Shown: positions 1-9,397 of the stretch, in pieces
Layout of the letters: the number at the start of each line of letters is the position of its first letter
Position numbering within the stretch: the first letter of the stretch is position 1
From: Pseudomonadota bacterium
GTDB lineage: Bacteria; Pseudomonadota; Alphaproteobacteria; Acetobacterales; Acetobacteraceae
Assembly: GCA_021780935.1 (NCBI GenBank)
Contig: JAJXXT010000011.1
Coordinates: 1-53,486 of the forward strand
Reading direction: 5' to 3'
Length of the DNA stretch: 53,486 bases
Notes under the pieces: model-generated
Told to the model about the DNA's origin: nothing
Databases searched by the model: none
Seen by the model: only the letters and a program-made list of their open reading frames with translations
Position numbers and translations under genes: made by a program

Positions 1-1092
1 GCGGAGGCGCTGCTGCCGGGCGGCCACGCGCCGGCGGTCGGCGACGTGGTGCGCCAGGCGGCGCTGGCGGCGACCCTGAAGGCAGTCGCTGCACGCGGAG
101 CCAAGGCGTTCTACGAGGGTGCCGTTGCCGCCGATATGGTGGCGACGCTGCGCGCCCGCGGCGGCCTGCACACCGAGGAGGATTTCGCGGCCGGGCGCCA
201 GGCTGCGCGCTTCGTGGACCCGATTTCCATTGGCTGGAAGGACATGACCGTCTGGCAGTGCCCGCCTAACGGATCCGGGCTGCTGGTGCTGCAGATCCTC
301 GGGGTGCTGGAACGGCTGGGCCGCGCGCCGGACGGACCGCTCGGGGTGGTGCGGCTGCACCGGCACATGGAGGCGGCACGGCTCGCCTATCGCGACCGTG
401 ACGCGTTCGTGGCCGACCCCGAGCAGACTGATGTGCCGGTGAGGAAACTCCTCGATCCCGCCTATCTCGACGCGCTGGCGGCGCTGATCCGCGACGATCG
501 GGCGATGGCGATGCCGGCGGCGGGCGAGGCGGTGATGCCGGTGCATGCCGATACCGTCTATCTCTGCGTGGTGGACCGCGAGGGCAATGCGTGCAGCTTC
601 ATCAACTCGCTGTTCGAGGGGTTCGGCTCCGGCATCATGGCGCCACGCTCTTGCGTGCTGCTGCAGAACCGCGGCTACGGCTTCGTACTGGAGCGCGGCC
701 ACCCCAACTGCATCGCGCCCAACAAACGCCCGCTGCACACGATCATTCCCGGCATGGTGACGAAGGACGGGCAGGCGGTGATGCCCTACGGCGTGATGGG
801 CGGGCATTTCCAGCCGACCGGCCAGACTCTGCTGCTCACCAACCACATGGATTACGGGCTCGACCTGCAGGAGGCGGTGGACCTGCCGCGGCTGTTCCCG
901 CGTGCCGGCCGCATCCAGGTGGAGCGCGGCATCCCCGCCGCCGTGCGCGAGGGGCTGGCGGCGCGCGGGCACGTCATCGAGGACGTTGCCGCCCCGCATG
1001 GCGGCGCCCAGGCGATCTGGATCGACCGGGCGCGGGGCTGCATGGTCGGCGCCTCCGATCCGCGCAAGGACGGGCTGGCGCTGGGCTACTGA
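1..1092 (+). CDS. gamma-glutamyltransferase family protein (5' truncated)
   Basis: C-terminal part of a gamma-glutamyltranspeptidase; the reading frame is open from base 1, so the true start lies outside the window. The family is made as a proenzyme that cleaves itself before a threonine, which then attacks gamma-glutamyl bonds of glutathione-like substrates, usually in the periplasm. The likely nucleophile is the Thr of HADTVYLCVVDREGNA, where canonical members have a Thr shortly before VVDRDGN. The downstream GFGSGIM, PNKRPLHTI and GVMGGHFQPTGQ segments are typical of the small subunit. Only 27 bp separate it from a glutathione S-transferase gene, so glutathione or gamma-glutamyl adduct metabolism is the inferred theme. 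Confidence 0.85.
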   Translation, partial: AEALLPGGHAPAVGDVVRQAALAATLKAVAARGAKAFYEGAVAADMVATLRARGGLHTEEDFAAGRQAARFVDPISIGWKDMTVWQCPPNGSGLLVLQILGVLERLGRAPDGPLGVVRLHRHMEAARLAYRDRDAFVADPEQTDVPVRKLLDPAYLDALAALIRDDRAMAMPAAGEAVMPVHADTVYLCVVDREGNACSFINSLFEGFGSGIMAPRSCVLLQNRGYGFVLERGHPNCIAPNKRPLHTIIPGMVTKDGQAVMPYGVMGGHFQPTGQTLLLTNHMDYGLDLQEAVDLPRLFPRAGRIQVERGIPAAVREGLAARGHVIEDVAAPHGGAQAIWIDRARGCMVGASDPRKDGLALGY

Positions 1093-1119
1093 GATCGGGC
1101 CGTTACGGGAGAGAGACGA

Positions 1120-1734
1120 ATGCTGCTTTATAACTCGATCGGGCCCAATCCGCGCGTGGTGCGGATGTTCGCCGCCGAGAAGGGCATCGACCTGCCGCGC
1201 CAGGAGGTCGATCTGATGGGCGGCGAGAACCGGCGCGAGCCCTATGTCTCGGGCGTCAACCCGTTCGGCACACTGCCGGCGCTGCGGCTCGATGACGGTA
1301 CGATGCTCTGCGAGATCACCGCGATTTGTGAGTATCTCGAAGAAATGCAGCCGACCCCGGCGCTGATCGGCACCACCGCGCAGGAGCGCGCGCAAACGCG
1401 GATGTGGGTGCGGCGCATCGACCTCAATTATATCGAGAACGTGACGAACGGATTTCGCTACTCGCAGGGGCAGCGGCTGTTTGCCGGGCGCATCCGCCTC
1501 ATCCCGCAGGCGGCGGACGACCTGAAGCTCAAGGCCGCCGAGGCGCTGGCGCTGCTCGATACGCAGATCGCCGGGCGGCCCTATGTCTGCGGCGAGCGCA
1601 TGACGCTCGCGGATATCATGCTGTTTGTCTTCCTGGATTTTGCCGCACAGGTCAAACAGCCCTTCGCCCCGGGCCTCGCCAGTATCGCCGCCCATTTTGA
1701 ACGAATGAAATCACGCCCGAGTGCCGCCGCATGA
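1120..1734 (+). CDS. glutathione S-transferase family protein
   Basis: A 204-residue protein with an N-terminal thioredoxin-like half (LLYNSIGPNPRVVRMFAAEKG; cis-Pro region near NPFGTLPAL; ES/EIT glutathione-contact region CEITAICEYLEE) and an all-helical C-terminal half (ADIMLFVFLDF). The length is normal for a cytosolic GST. It conjugates or otherwise uses glutathione on an unknown electrophile. A good ribosome site (GGGAGAGAG) precedes the ATG. The stop overlaps the start of the next gene (ATGA), which indicates translational coupling with the amidase. The class cannot be set from sequence alone. Confidence 0.85.
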   Translation: MLLYNSIGPNPRVVRMFAAEKGIDLPRQEVDLMGGENRREPYVSGVNPFGTLPALRLDDGTMLCEITAICEYLEEMQPTPALIGTTAQERAQTRMWVRRIDLNYIENVTNGFRYSQGQRLFAGRIRLIPQAADDLKLKAAEALALLDTQIAGRPYVCGERMTLADIMLFVFLDFAAQVKQPFAPGLASIAAHFERMKSRPSAAA

Positions 1735-3224
1735 GCGAACCCTGTGATCTTTCCGCCGTCAAAGCCCGCACGCTGATCGGGCGGCGCGCGCTCTCCCCGG
1801 TGGAGCTGCTGGCGAGCTGCATCGGCCGCATCGAGGCGACCGACCACGCGATCAACGCCATGGTGGCACGCGATTTCGAGCGTGCGCGGGCGGCGGCGAA
1901 AACCGCCGAGGCGGCCGTGATGCGTGGCGAGCGGCTCGGCGCGCTGCATGGGCTGCCGGTCGGCATCAAGGACCTGACGGAAACGGCGGGGCTGCGCACA
2001 ACGTTCGGCAGCCCGATCTATCGTGACCACGTGCCGGCGCATGACGAGCGCATGGTGGCGGATCTGCGCGCGGCCGGCGCGATCGTCATCGGCAAGACCA
2101 ACACGCCGGAATGGGGCGCGGGGGCCAACACGCGCAACGCCGTCTATGGCGCGACGGGCAATCCGCACGATCCCGCCAAATCGGCGGCGGGGTCCTCCGG
2201 CGGCTCGGCGGCGGCGCTTGCCGTGGGCCAGGTGCCGATCGCGACCGGCAGCGACATGGGCGGCTCGCTGCGCAACCCCGCCTCGTTCTGCGGCGTGGTC
2301 GGCTTCCGGCCCAGCCCTGGCGTGGTGCCGTCGGCCAAGCGCGGGCTGGGGTGGTCGCCGCTCTCCACCGAGGGGCCGATGGGGCGCAGCGTCGCGGATC
2401 TCTGCCTGCTGTTCTCCGCCATGACCGCGGACCATGCGGAGGACCCGCTGGCGGCGACGATCCATGGGCGGATGGTGCGCCAGCCTGGCGATGTGTTTCC
2501 GCCGCCGCCGGTCGATCTGGCGTCGCTGCGCGTCGCGATCACGCCGGATTTCGGCTTCGCGCCGACCGAGAACCATATTCGCGAGGTGTTTGCCGAAAAG
2601 ACCGGCCTGTTCCGCCATCTTTTCGCGACGGCCGAGGACACGACGCCCGATTGCAGCGGCGCCGATGAAGCCTTCGCCATCCTGCGCGCCAAGAATTTCC
2701 TGGCCGCTCATCTGGAGAAATGCCGCAAGACACCGAACCTCGTCGGGCCCAACGTGCACGCCAATGTCGAGGAGGGGCTGCGCTACTCCGCGCAGGACGT
2801 GGCGCGGGCGGAGGTATTGCACACGAATTACTACCGACGCTGGCAGCGATTCTATTCCGATTTCGACATTATCCTCTCACCGTGTATGACCATCAGCCCG
2901 CGGCCGTGGCGTGAGCTTTACCCGGCCGAGATCGACGGCAGGCCGACGAAGAACTATTTCCACTGGCTTGCCCTGCCGTATGCGGTGACACTCGCCACGC
3001 ATCCCGCGGTGGCGCTGCCGCTGGGGCGCGACCGAAGCGGCATGCCGTTCGGCCTGCAGATCGTGGGCCCGCGCGGCGGCGACGCGTTCGTGCTCGGGGT
3101 TGCGGCGGCGCTGGAGGCAGCCCTGGCGGGCGACCCACGCACCGCCCGCCCGCCGGTCGATATCGCGAAACTCATGGCCGCCCCGCCCATCGCAGCGATG
3201 CCGGAGTTCCTGGGCTTCGCGTAG
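1731..3224 (+). CDS. amidase (amidase signature family)
   Basis: A 497-residue amidase-signature hydrolase. The Ser-cisSer-Lys triad is visible: Lys in VGIKDLTE, the Gly/Ser-rich signature AAGSSGGSAAALA, and the nucleophile segment GSDMGGSLRNPASFCG. The family hydrolyses carboxamides to acid plus ammonia; the substrate is not predictable. It could also be annotated as GatA-like, but it has no gatB/gatC neighbours and ends in a family-typical PFGLQIVGP block, so a catabolic amidase is favoured. It is coupled to the GST by a 4-bp overlap, so GGT, GST and amidase may jointly process a glutathione- or gamma-glutamyl-linked amide. Confidence 0.88.
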   Translation: MSEPCDLSAVKARTLIGRRALSPVELLASCIGRIEATDHAINAMVARDFERARAAAKTAEAAVMRGERLGALHGLPVGIKDLTETAGLRTTFGSPIYRDHVPAHDERMVADLRAAGAIVIGKTNTPEWGAGANTRNAVYGATGNPHDPAKSAAGSSGGSAAALAVGQVPIATGSDMGGSLRNPASFCGVVGFRPSPGVVPSAKRGLGWSPLSTEGPMGRSVADLCLLFSAMTADHAEDPLAATIHGRMVRQPGDVFPPPPVDLASLRVAITPDFGFAPTENHIREVFAEKTGLFRHLFATAEDTTPDCSGADEAFAILRAKNFLAAHLEKCRKTPNLVGPNVHANVEEGLRYSAQDVARAEVLHTNYYRRWQRFYSDFDIILSPCMTISPRPWRELYPAEIDGRPTKNYFHWLALPYAVTLATHPAVALPLGRDRSGMPFGLQIVGPRGGDAFVLGVAAALEAALAGDPRTARPPVDIAKLMAAPPIAAMPEFLGFA

Positions 3225-3239
3225 GCATCCGGCACGCCT

Positions 3240-3470
3240 TCAAAGCGGGTTGTATCCGGGCTTCTTGTAGAGCGTATCCGGCCTGCCGAGGATGTCGCGC
3301 CGGTAGACCGCCTCCGTCCATGCTCCGGGCTGCACATCCTCGACGCTGACGGAAACAGCGTTTCTGGTGCAATCGGCCCCCGCCATCACGGCCCGGGTGA
3401 TCGCTTCGGCGAGCTGGAATTTCTGGGTGTCGGAGCGCCCTGCATACATCTTGACGATCACGTGCGGCAT
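3240..3470 (-). CDS. 4-oxalocrotonate tautomerase family protein
   Basis: A small 76-residue protein beginning MPHVIVKMYAGRS. After removal of Met the chain starts with Pro, the catalytic general base of the tautomerase superfamily. The usual length is 60-80 residues. The start at 3470 was chosen because it puts Pro at position 2; the frame is open further upstream but that extension lies over the aldo/keto reductase gene. It ends 16 bp from the amidase stop (convergent). It is probably the last gene of the cupin/aldo-keto reductase/tautomerase operon. The substrate is unknown. Confidence 0.8.
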   Translation of the reverse strand: MPHVIVKMYAGRSDTQKFQLAEAITRAVMAGADCTRNAVSVSVEDVQPGAWTEAVYRRDILGRPDTLYKKPGYNPL

Positions 3471-3483
3471 GGTGTTCCTCGTT

Positions 3484-4889
<1,406 letters not shown>

Positions 4890-4996
4890 GGCCATTCTCC
4901 TCGTTTCGTGCCGGGCGCTGCCCAGGGTGCGCTCTGCAATTGAGCCCTGGGCCTGCTTTGCAGTTTAGGGGCGTGGCCCGCCGGGGATTAGCCCGT

Positions 4997-5015
4997 ATAA
5001 TCCGCATGGAATTAT
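4997..5015. promoter_or_regulatory. candidate LysR-type operator
   Basis: In the 141-bp divergent region, a perfect inverted repeat ATAAT-N9-ATTAT sits 16 bp before the LysR start. LysR-family proteins usually bind AT-rich dyads of the T-N11-A kind in divergent regions, so this is the best operator candidate. It is short and could be chance. Confidence 0.35.
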
Positions 5016-5030
5016 TCATGAGGCTTCTGA

Positions 5031-5936
5031 ATGAGCGAGCCGGGCTATCATGAGCTGGAGGCCTTCGTGGCGGTGGCGCAGGAGCGCAGCTTCACCCGCG
5101 CCGCCGCCCGCCTCGGGGTCTCGCAATCGGCGCTGAGCCAGACCATCAGGGGGCTGGAGGCGCGGCTCGGCCTGCGGTTGCTCGCGCGCACCACGCGGCG
5201 GGTGATGGCCACCGAGGCCGGCGAGCGCCTGCTGCGCGGCGTGGCACCGCGTTTTGAGGAGATCCGCGCGGAACTCGCCTCGCTGCAGGCGCTGCGGGAG
5301 AAGCCGGCGGGCACGATTCGCATCACCGCCACGGAAAACGCCGTTCAGGCGGTGCTGTGGCCGGTGCTGCGCCGCTTCCTCGGGGCCTATCCGGATATCA
5401 AGATCGAGCTCGCGATCGACTATGGGCTCACCGATATCGTGGCGGAACGTTACGATGCGGGCGTTCGTCCGGGCGGCAATGTGGCGCACGGCATGATCGC
5501 GGTGCCGATCGGGCCGGATATGCGCATGGCGGTGGTCGGCTCGCCCGCTTATTTCGCCCGACACCCGCCGCCGCGAACGCCGCAGGAATTGACGGAGCAT
5601 GCCTGCATCAACCTGCGATTGCCGACGCATGGCGGGCTTTACGCCTGGGAGTTCGAACACGAGGGCCGAGAGTTCCGGGTGCGGGTGGAGGGACAGCTCG
5701 TCTTCGGTACCTCCTCGCTAATCGTGACTGCGGCGCAGGAGGGGTTTGGCCTCGCCTACCTGCCGGAGCAACAGGTCGAGGAGGAGCTTGCCAGCGGGCG
5801 GCTGGTGCGCGTGCTGACCGAGTGCTGCCCGCCGTTTTCCGGCTATCACCTCTATTACCCCAGCCGCCGGCATCCCTCGCCGGCCTTCGCCTTGCTCGTC
5901 GAGGCACTGCGGTACCGACGTCGCGTCACCGGCTAG
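5031..5936 (+). CDS. LysR-family transcriptional regulator
   Basis: A 301-residue LTTR. The N-terminal winged helix-turn-helix is clear (FVAVAQERSFTRAAARLG, SQSALSQTIRGLE), followed by the linker helix and an effector-binding domain from about residue 90 (GTIRITATENA). GAGG lies 7 bases before the ATG. It is transcribed away from the cupin/aldo-keto reductase/tautomerase operon, the usual arrangement for a regulator and its target. The effector is unknown; related proteins often sense quinones or aldehydes, but that is family background only. Confidence 0.92.
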   Translation: MSEPGYHELEAFVAVAQERSFTRAAARLGVSQSALSQTIRGLEARLGLRLLARTTRRVMATEAGERLLRGVAPRFEEIRAELASLQALREKPAGTIRITATENAVQAVLWPVLRRFLGAYPDIKIELAIDYGLTDIVAERYDAGVRPGGNVAHGMIAVPIGPDMRMAVVGSPAYFARHPPPRTPQELTEHACINLRLPTHGGLYAWEFEHEGREFRVRVEGQLVFGTSSLIVTAAQEGFGLAYLPEQQVEEELASGRLVRVLTECCPPFSGYHLYYPSRRHPSPAFALLVEALRYRRRVTG

Positions 5937-6106
5937 CGGTCGTTGTCGAGGGGGTGCATCACGGAGGCTCGTGGGTCCGGCCCGCTGCAACAATCTTGTC
6001 TCAGCCCGCCCGCGCCGCGCTTGGTGCTACCGCCGGCGCTGCATCCTGGCTAAAGAATGACCCCGGGCCGGAGGCCACTGCCGGCCCCGACAAGGGTTGA
6101 AACACG

Positions 6107-7159
6107 TTGCGCGACAACGAAGCCGCAATCTCACGGGCTGCATCTCGCCGCACGATATGGGGTGCGTGGCTCGCTGCTGTGCTGGCATGGGCGGCGCCGG
6201 CCCGTGCTGCGCCGCAGCCAGGGCTCGCGCTGGTGGTCGGCAACGCCAATTACGGCTCCATGCCGTCGGTCACGGCGTGCGCGCGCTCCGGTCATGCCGT
6301 CGCTGCGGCGCTGCACCGGCTCGGGCTGACGGTAATCGAGGTCGAGGATGCCACGCTCGGCCAGCTCGACGCCGCGATCGGGGACTTCGCCAACCGCCTC
6401 GCGAAAGCGCCGCACCGCCCCGGCCTGGTATATTTTTGCGGCTATGCTTCCAGCTATAACCATCGCGCCTTCCTGCTGCCGGTCTCCGCCAGCATCACCC
6501 GGCCCACGGATCTGCTGACCCGTGGCGTGGTCGCAAGTTCACTGATCCGCGCGCTGGCGCCGCGCCCGGCTGCCTCGGTCATGGTGCTGGACCTGGTGGC
6601 GATGCCTCATGGTGGCGACGCCGCAGCGGCCCTTACCCAACGGGCGCTGCCCGCCGGGCTCGGCATGGCGGTCGCCGCTGTCACCGGCAAGGGTACCACG
6701 CCAACGCCGCTAGCGGCAGGCTTGGTGCGCGCGCTCCCCGGCCCGACGGTCACGACGAATGCGCTGTTCGCGGCGCTGGCCAAACCCGCGGCGGGGCAGG
6801 CCCTCGCTGTGCTGCACAAGCCATCGCCTGATTCCTACCTCGCCGGCGAAGCACCCCCGCCGCCGCCGCCCCGACCCAAACCGCAGCCGGCACCCATCGC
6901 CGCATCCGCGAAACCGGCGCCGAAGCCAGCCGCGGCCCCGGTGCCGTTCCCGGCCGAGGCCGACATGACCGACCCGCAGCGGCGCGAGGTGCAGGCCGCA
7001 CTCCTCAATCTCGGCTATTACGACGGCGCGGTGGACGGGATCATCGGGCCGAACACGCGCGCGGCGATCCGCCGCTATCAGCACGAGCTGCACGCCCCGA
7101 TGACCGGCGTGCTGACCTCGGCGCAGGCGACGCGCCTCGTCGCGCGCATGCGGCATTGA
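6107..7159 (+). CDS. caspase-fold pseudoenzyme with peptidoglycan-binding domain
   Basis: A 350-residue exported protein. Residues 1-35 look like a signal peptide ending ARAA. Residues 38-170 follow the bacterial caspase/metacaspase p20 pattern (LALVVGNANYGSMPSV; YF-G block; FLLPV), but the catalytic His-Gly is replaced (VYFCGYAS instead of YFxGHG) and the DxC nucleophile is replaced (VLDLVAMP), so proteolysis is unlikely. A Pro/Ala-rich linker (about 245-285) leads to a PG_binding_1 domain (LNLGYYDGAVDGIIGPNTRA). The only suitable start is TTG, 10 bases after AAGGG. The heme sensor gene follows after 24 bp. Inference: a periplasmic, wall-anchored scaffold or sensor. Confidence 0.7.
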   Translation: MRDNEAAISRAASRRTIWGAWLAAVLAWAAPARAAPQPGLALVVGNANYGSMPSVTACARSGHAVAAALHRLGLTVIEVEDATLGQLDAAIGDFANRLAKAPHRPGLVYFCGYASSYNHRAFLLPVSASITRPTDLLTRGVVASSLIRALAPRPAASVMVLDLVAMPHGGDAAAALTQRALPAGLGMAVAAVTGKGTTPTPLAAGLVRALPGPTVTTNALFAALAKPAAGQALAVLHKPSPDSYLAGEAPPPPPPRPKPQPAPIAASAKPAPKPAAAPVPFPAEADMTDPQRREVQAALLNLGYYDGAVDGIIGPNTRAAIRRYQHELHAPMTGVLTSAQATRLVARMRH

Positions 7160-7183
7160 CGCCATGACGGGAGTGCGACGCGC

Positions 7184-8056
7184 ATGAGCCTGCGCATCAA
7201 GTTCAATCTCGCCTTGTTCGTAACCTTCCTCGCGGGGCTCGCGGTTGCCGCCGCTCTGGTCTGGAACATCGTCCAGCGTCACGCTCGCACCGAGGTGCTG
7301 CAGGAAGCGAACATCATGATGGCGCAGGCCAACGCCGTCTGGGAATACACGGTCAACCAGATCGAGCCGCTGCTGGTCGACCAGCAGCAGGTGCGCTTCC
7401 TGCCGCAATCGGTGCCGTTCTTCGCCGCCGAGGCCAATCTGCGCGCGCTGTCCAAGCAGTTCCCCGCCTATACCTTCAAGAACGCGGCGGAGAATCCGAC
7501 CAATCCCGCGGACCAGGCAACGCCGTGGGAGGCCGCGATCATCGCCGAGTTCCGCCAGCACCCCACGCTTACCCAGTTCGTCAGCGTGCGGCAGACGAAA
7601 GACGGGCCCGTCATGTCGCTCTCGAAGCCGTTGCGAATCGATAACAAAGACTGCCTCGCCTGCCATTCCACCCCCGCCGCGGCGCCGCCGGCCATGGTCG
7701 ATCTCTACGGTCCGAAGAACGGCTTCGGCTGGACGCTGGGCAGCGTGCAGGGCGCGCAGATCGTCTCGGTGCCGATGCGCGTCGCCCTGGCCCGCGCGCG
7801 CAGCCTGTTCGTCACCTTCATGGTCGCCCTCCTCGGCGCCTTCGCGGTGGCGTTCGTGCTGCTCAATCTGCTGCTGCACCTCGTCGTCATCGGCCGCGTC
7901 AAGCGCATGGCGGTCCTGGCCGGCGAGATCAGCCTCGGCAACAACGACGCGCCGGAATTCGAGGCCGCCGGCCGCGACGAGATCGCCTCGCTGGGGCAGA
8001 GCTTCAACCGCATGCGACGCAGCCTGGTGAGCGCGCTCAAGCTGCTCGGGAGCTGA
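7184..8056 (+). CDS. membrane heme-c sensor (Tll0287-like/DUF3365) with HAMP
   Basis: A 290-residue protein: transmembrane helix at 8-30, periplasmic Tll0287-like domain at about 35-200 containing one CxxCH site (Cys157, Cys160, His161) for covalent heme c, a second transmembrane helix at 208-232, then a HAMP-like region (FEAAGRDEIASLGQSFNRM) up to the C-terminus. In the family this module senses redox state or gas and passes the signal through HAMP to an output domain. Here no output domain follows; the chain stops right after HAMP, and a Ser/Thr kinase begins in the same frame 3 bases later. It forms an operon with the pseudo-caspase gene upstream. Confidence 0.82.
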   Translation: MSLRIKFNLALFVTFLAGLAVAAALVWNIVQRHARTEVLQEANIMMAQANAVWEYTVNQIEPLLVDQQQVRFLPQSVPFFAAEANLRALSKQFPAYTFKNAAENPTNPADQATPWEAAIIAEFRQHPTLTQFVSVRQTKDGPVMSLSKPLRIDNKDCLACHSTPAAAPPAMVDLYGPKNGFGWTLGSVQGAQIVSVPMRVALARARSLFVTFMVALLGAFAVAFVLLNLLLHLVVIGRVKRMAVLAGEISLGNNDAPEFEAAGRDEIASLGQSFNRMRRSLVSALKLLGS

Positions 8057-8059
8057 GCC

Positions 8060-9325
8060 ATTTCCGCCGACGATCCGTCGCCCGCCGCCATCGGCCGCTA
8101 CCTCGTCCGCGCCACACTCGGCCGTGGTGCGATGGGCGTGATCTACCGCGCCCACGACCCTGCGATCGACCGCGATGTCGCGATCAAGGTGGTGCGCGCC
8201 GACCTCACGCAGGGCGAGGACCGCGAGGTGTTCGTTGCCCGCTTCCGCCGCGAGGCACAGGCCGCCGGCCGCTGCGTCCACCCCAACATCGTGACCATCC
8301 ACGATTTCGGCATGCATGACGGCAACCCGTTCCTCGCCATGGAGCTGGTCGAGGGCGAAAGCTTGAGCGTGCTGCTGCGGCGCGACTTCCGCCTGGCGCC
8401 GGGGCGCGCCGTTTCGATCATGCATCAGGTGCTGGCGGCGCTGGCGGCGGCGCACGCGCAGGGCATCGTGCACCGCGACGTGAAACCCGCCAATATTCTG
8501 CTGCTGCCGGACGGGCGCGTGAAAGTGACGGATTTCGGCATCGCGCGGCTGGAGGGCCCGGAGGCTGCCGGCATGACGCGCGCCGGCAGTGTCATCGGCA
8601 CGCCGAGTTACATGTCGCCCGAGCAATGCCGCGGCGAGCCGGTGGACGCGCGCAGCGACCTGTTCTCCGCCGGCGCCGTGCTGTTCGAGATGCTGAGCGG
8701 CGAGCGCCCTTTCGGCGGCGGCAGCCTCACCGCCATCGCGCTGCGCGTGGTCGATGCGCGGCCGCTCGACGTCGCCGCCCGCCTCCCGGACATGCCGGCA
8801 TCGCTTGTCGCGGCCGTCGCTCGCGCGCTGGCGAAGGCGCCCGACCAGCGCTTCGCCTCCGCCGAGGCGATGGCCGCGGCACTGGCGGTGCCCGCCTCGC
8901 CCGGCGACGACACCACGGTCATCGCTCGCGGCCGCCCGTTGCCGGAGGACCCCGCGCTCGACCCCGCGACGCTCGCCACCATCGAGCGCGAGCTTGCCCA
9001 GCAGGTTGGCCCGATTGCCCATTACCTGGTGCGCGAGGCGGCGCGCGGGGTCGCTTCCGCCGAGATGCTGCGCGACCGCCTTGGCCTCGTCACGCACGCC
9101 GCGGTACGGCGCCCGGCCCCGTCGGTCGGCACCGAAGCCGGTCTCTGCCCGCCGCCGGTGCAGGAGCGGGTGCGTCAGGATCTCACACGCATTCTCGGCC
9201 CGGTCGCCTCCCTGCTGGTGCGGCGCGCGGCCGGGCAGGCCGGCTCGGAGGCGGAGCTGCGCCGCCTGCTCGCGGTTCATATCGAGAACGAGGCGGAGCG
9301 CGCGGCCTTCGAAGCGCCACGCTGA
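8060..9325 (+). CDS. bacterial Ser/Thr protein kinase (PknB type), apparent ATT start
   Basis: A 421-residue Hanks-type kinase: glycine loop GRGAMG (21-26), Lys43 in VAIKVV, helix-C Glu in RREA, HRD catalytic loop at 138-140, DFG at 158-160 and SPEQ in the P+1 region; all catalytic residues are present. The first ATG (8132) would delete the glycine loop. The frame is bounded upstream by the TGA of the sensor gene, and the only start-like codon is ATT at 8060, seven bases after GGGAG. After the kinase domain (about 280) come two copies of a 40-residue module (303-342 and 366-404) sharing a pattern of GPI/V-A-x-x-LVR-x-A-A-x-G. No transmembrane segment is seen, so cytosolic. Likely the output of the adjacent heme sensor. 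Confidence 0.85.
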   Translation: MSADDPSPAAIGRYLVRATLGRGAMGVIYRAHDPAIDRDVAIKVVRADLTQGEDREVFVARFRREAQAAGRCVHPNIVTIHDFGMHDGNPFLAMELVEGESLSVLLRRDFRLAPGRAVSIMHQVLAALAAAHAQGIVHRDVKPANILLLPDGRVKVTDFGIARLEGPEAAGMTRAGSVIGTPSYMSPEQCRGEPVDARSDLFSAGAVLFEMLSGERPFGGGSLTAIALRVVDARPLDVAARLPDMPASLVAAVARALAKAPDQRFASAEAMAAALAVPASPGDDTTVIARGRPLPEDPALDPATLATIERELAQQVGPIAHYLVREAARGVASAEMLRDRLGLVTHAAVRRPAPSVGTEAGLCPPPVQERVRQDLTRILGPVASLLVRRAAGQAGSEAELRRLLAVHIENEAERAAFEAPR

Positions 9326-9329
9326 GGCG

Positions 9330-9397
9330 GCCTGCCCTCAGAAAACCCGGCCCCTCAGGAAAGCCTGGCCCTCAGGAAAGCCTGGCCCTCAGGAAAG
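9330..9397. repeat. 17-bp tandem repeat, four copies
   Basis: Four head-to-tail units of the type CCTGGCCCTCAGGAAAG. The last two (9364-9380 and 9381-9397) are identical, and the first two have diverged. The final copy contains the stop codon and last codons of the EAL gene, and the array starts 5 bp after the kinase stop, so it fills the convergent intergenic space. Confidence 0.85.

Noticed and set aside
6065..6087. GGGCCGG-N9-CCGGCCC hairpin before the pseudo-caspase gene
   Set aside because: Short arms of G and C are common at this base composition; no T-tract and no clear link to a gene end.
6710..9280. 856-residue minus-strand open frame antisense to the signalling genes
   Set aside because: High GC makes stop codons rare in one antisense frame. 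The translation is Arg/His/Gln-rich and low-complexity, while the plus strand encodes clear domains.
8132..9325. Kinase start at ATG 8132
   Set aside because: It would remove the first beta-strand and most of the glycine-rich loop that is encoded intact just upstream in the same frame.
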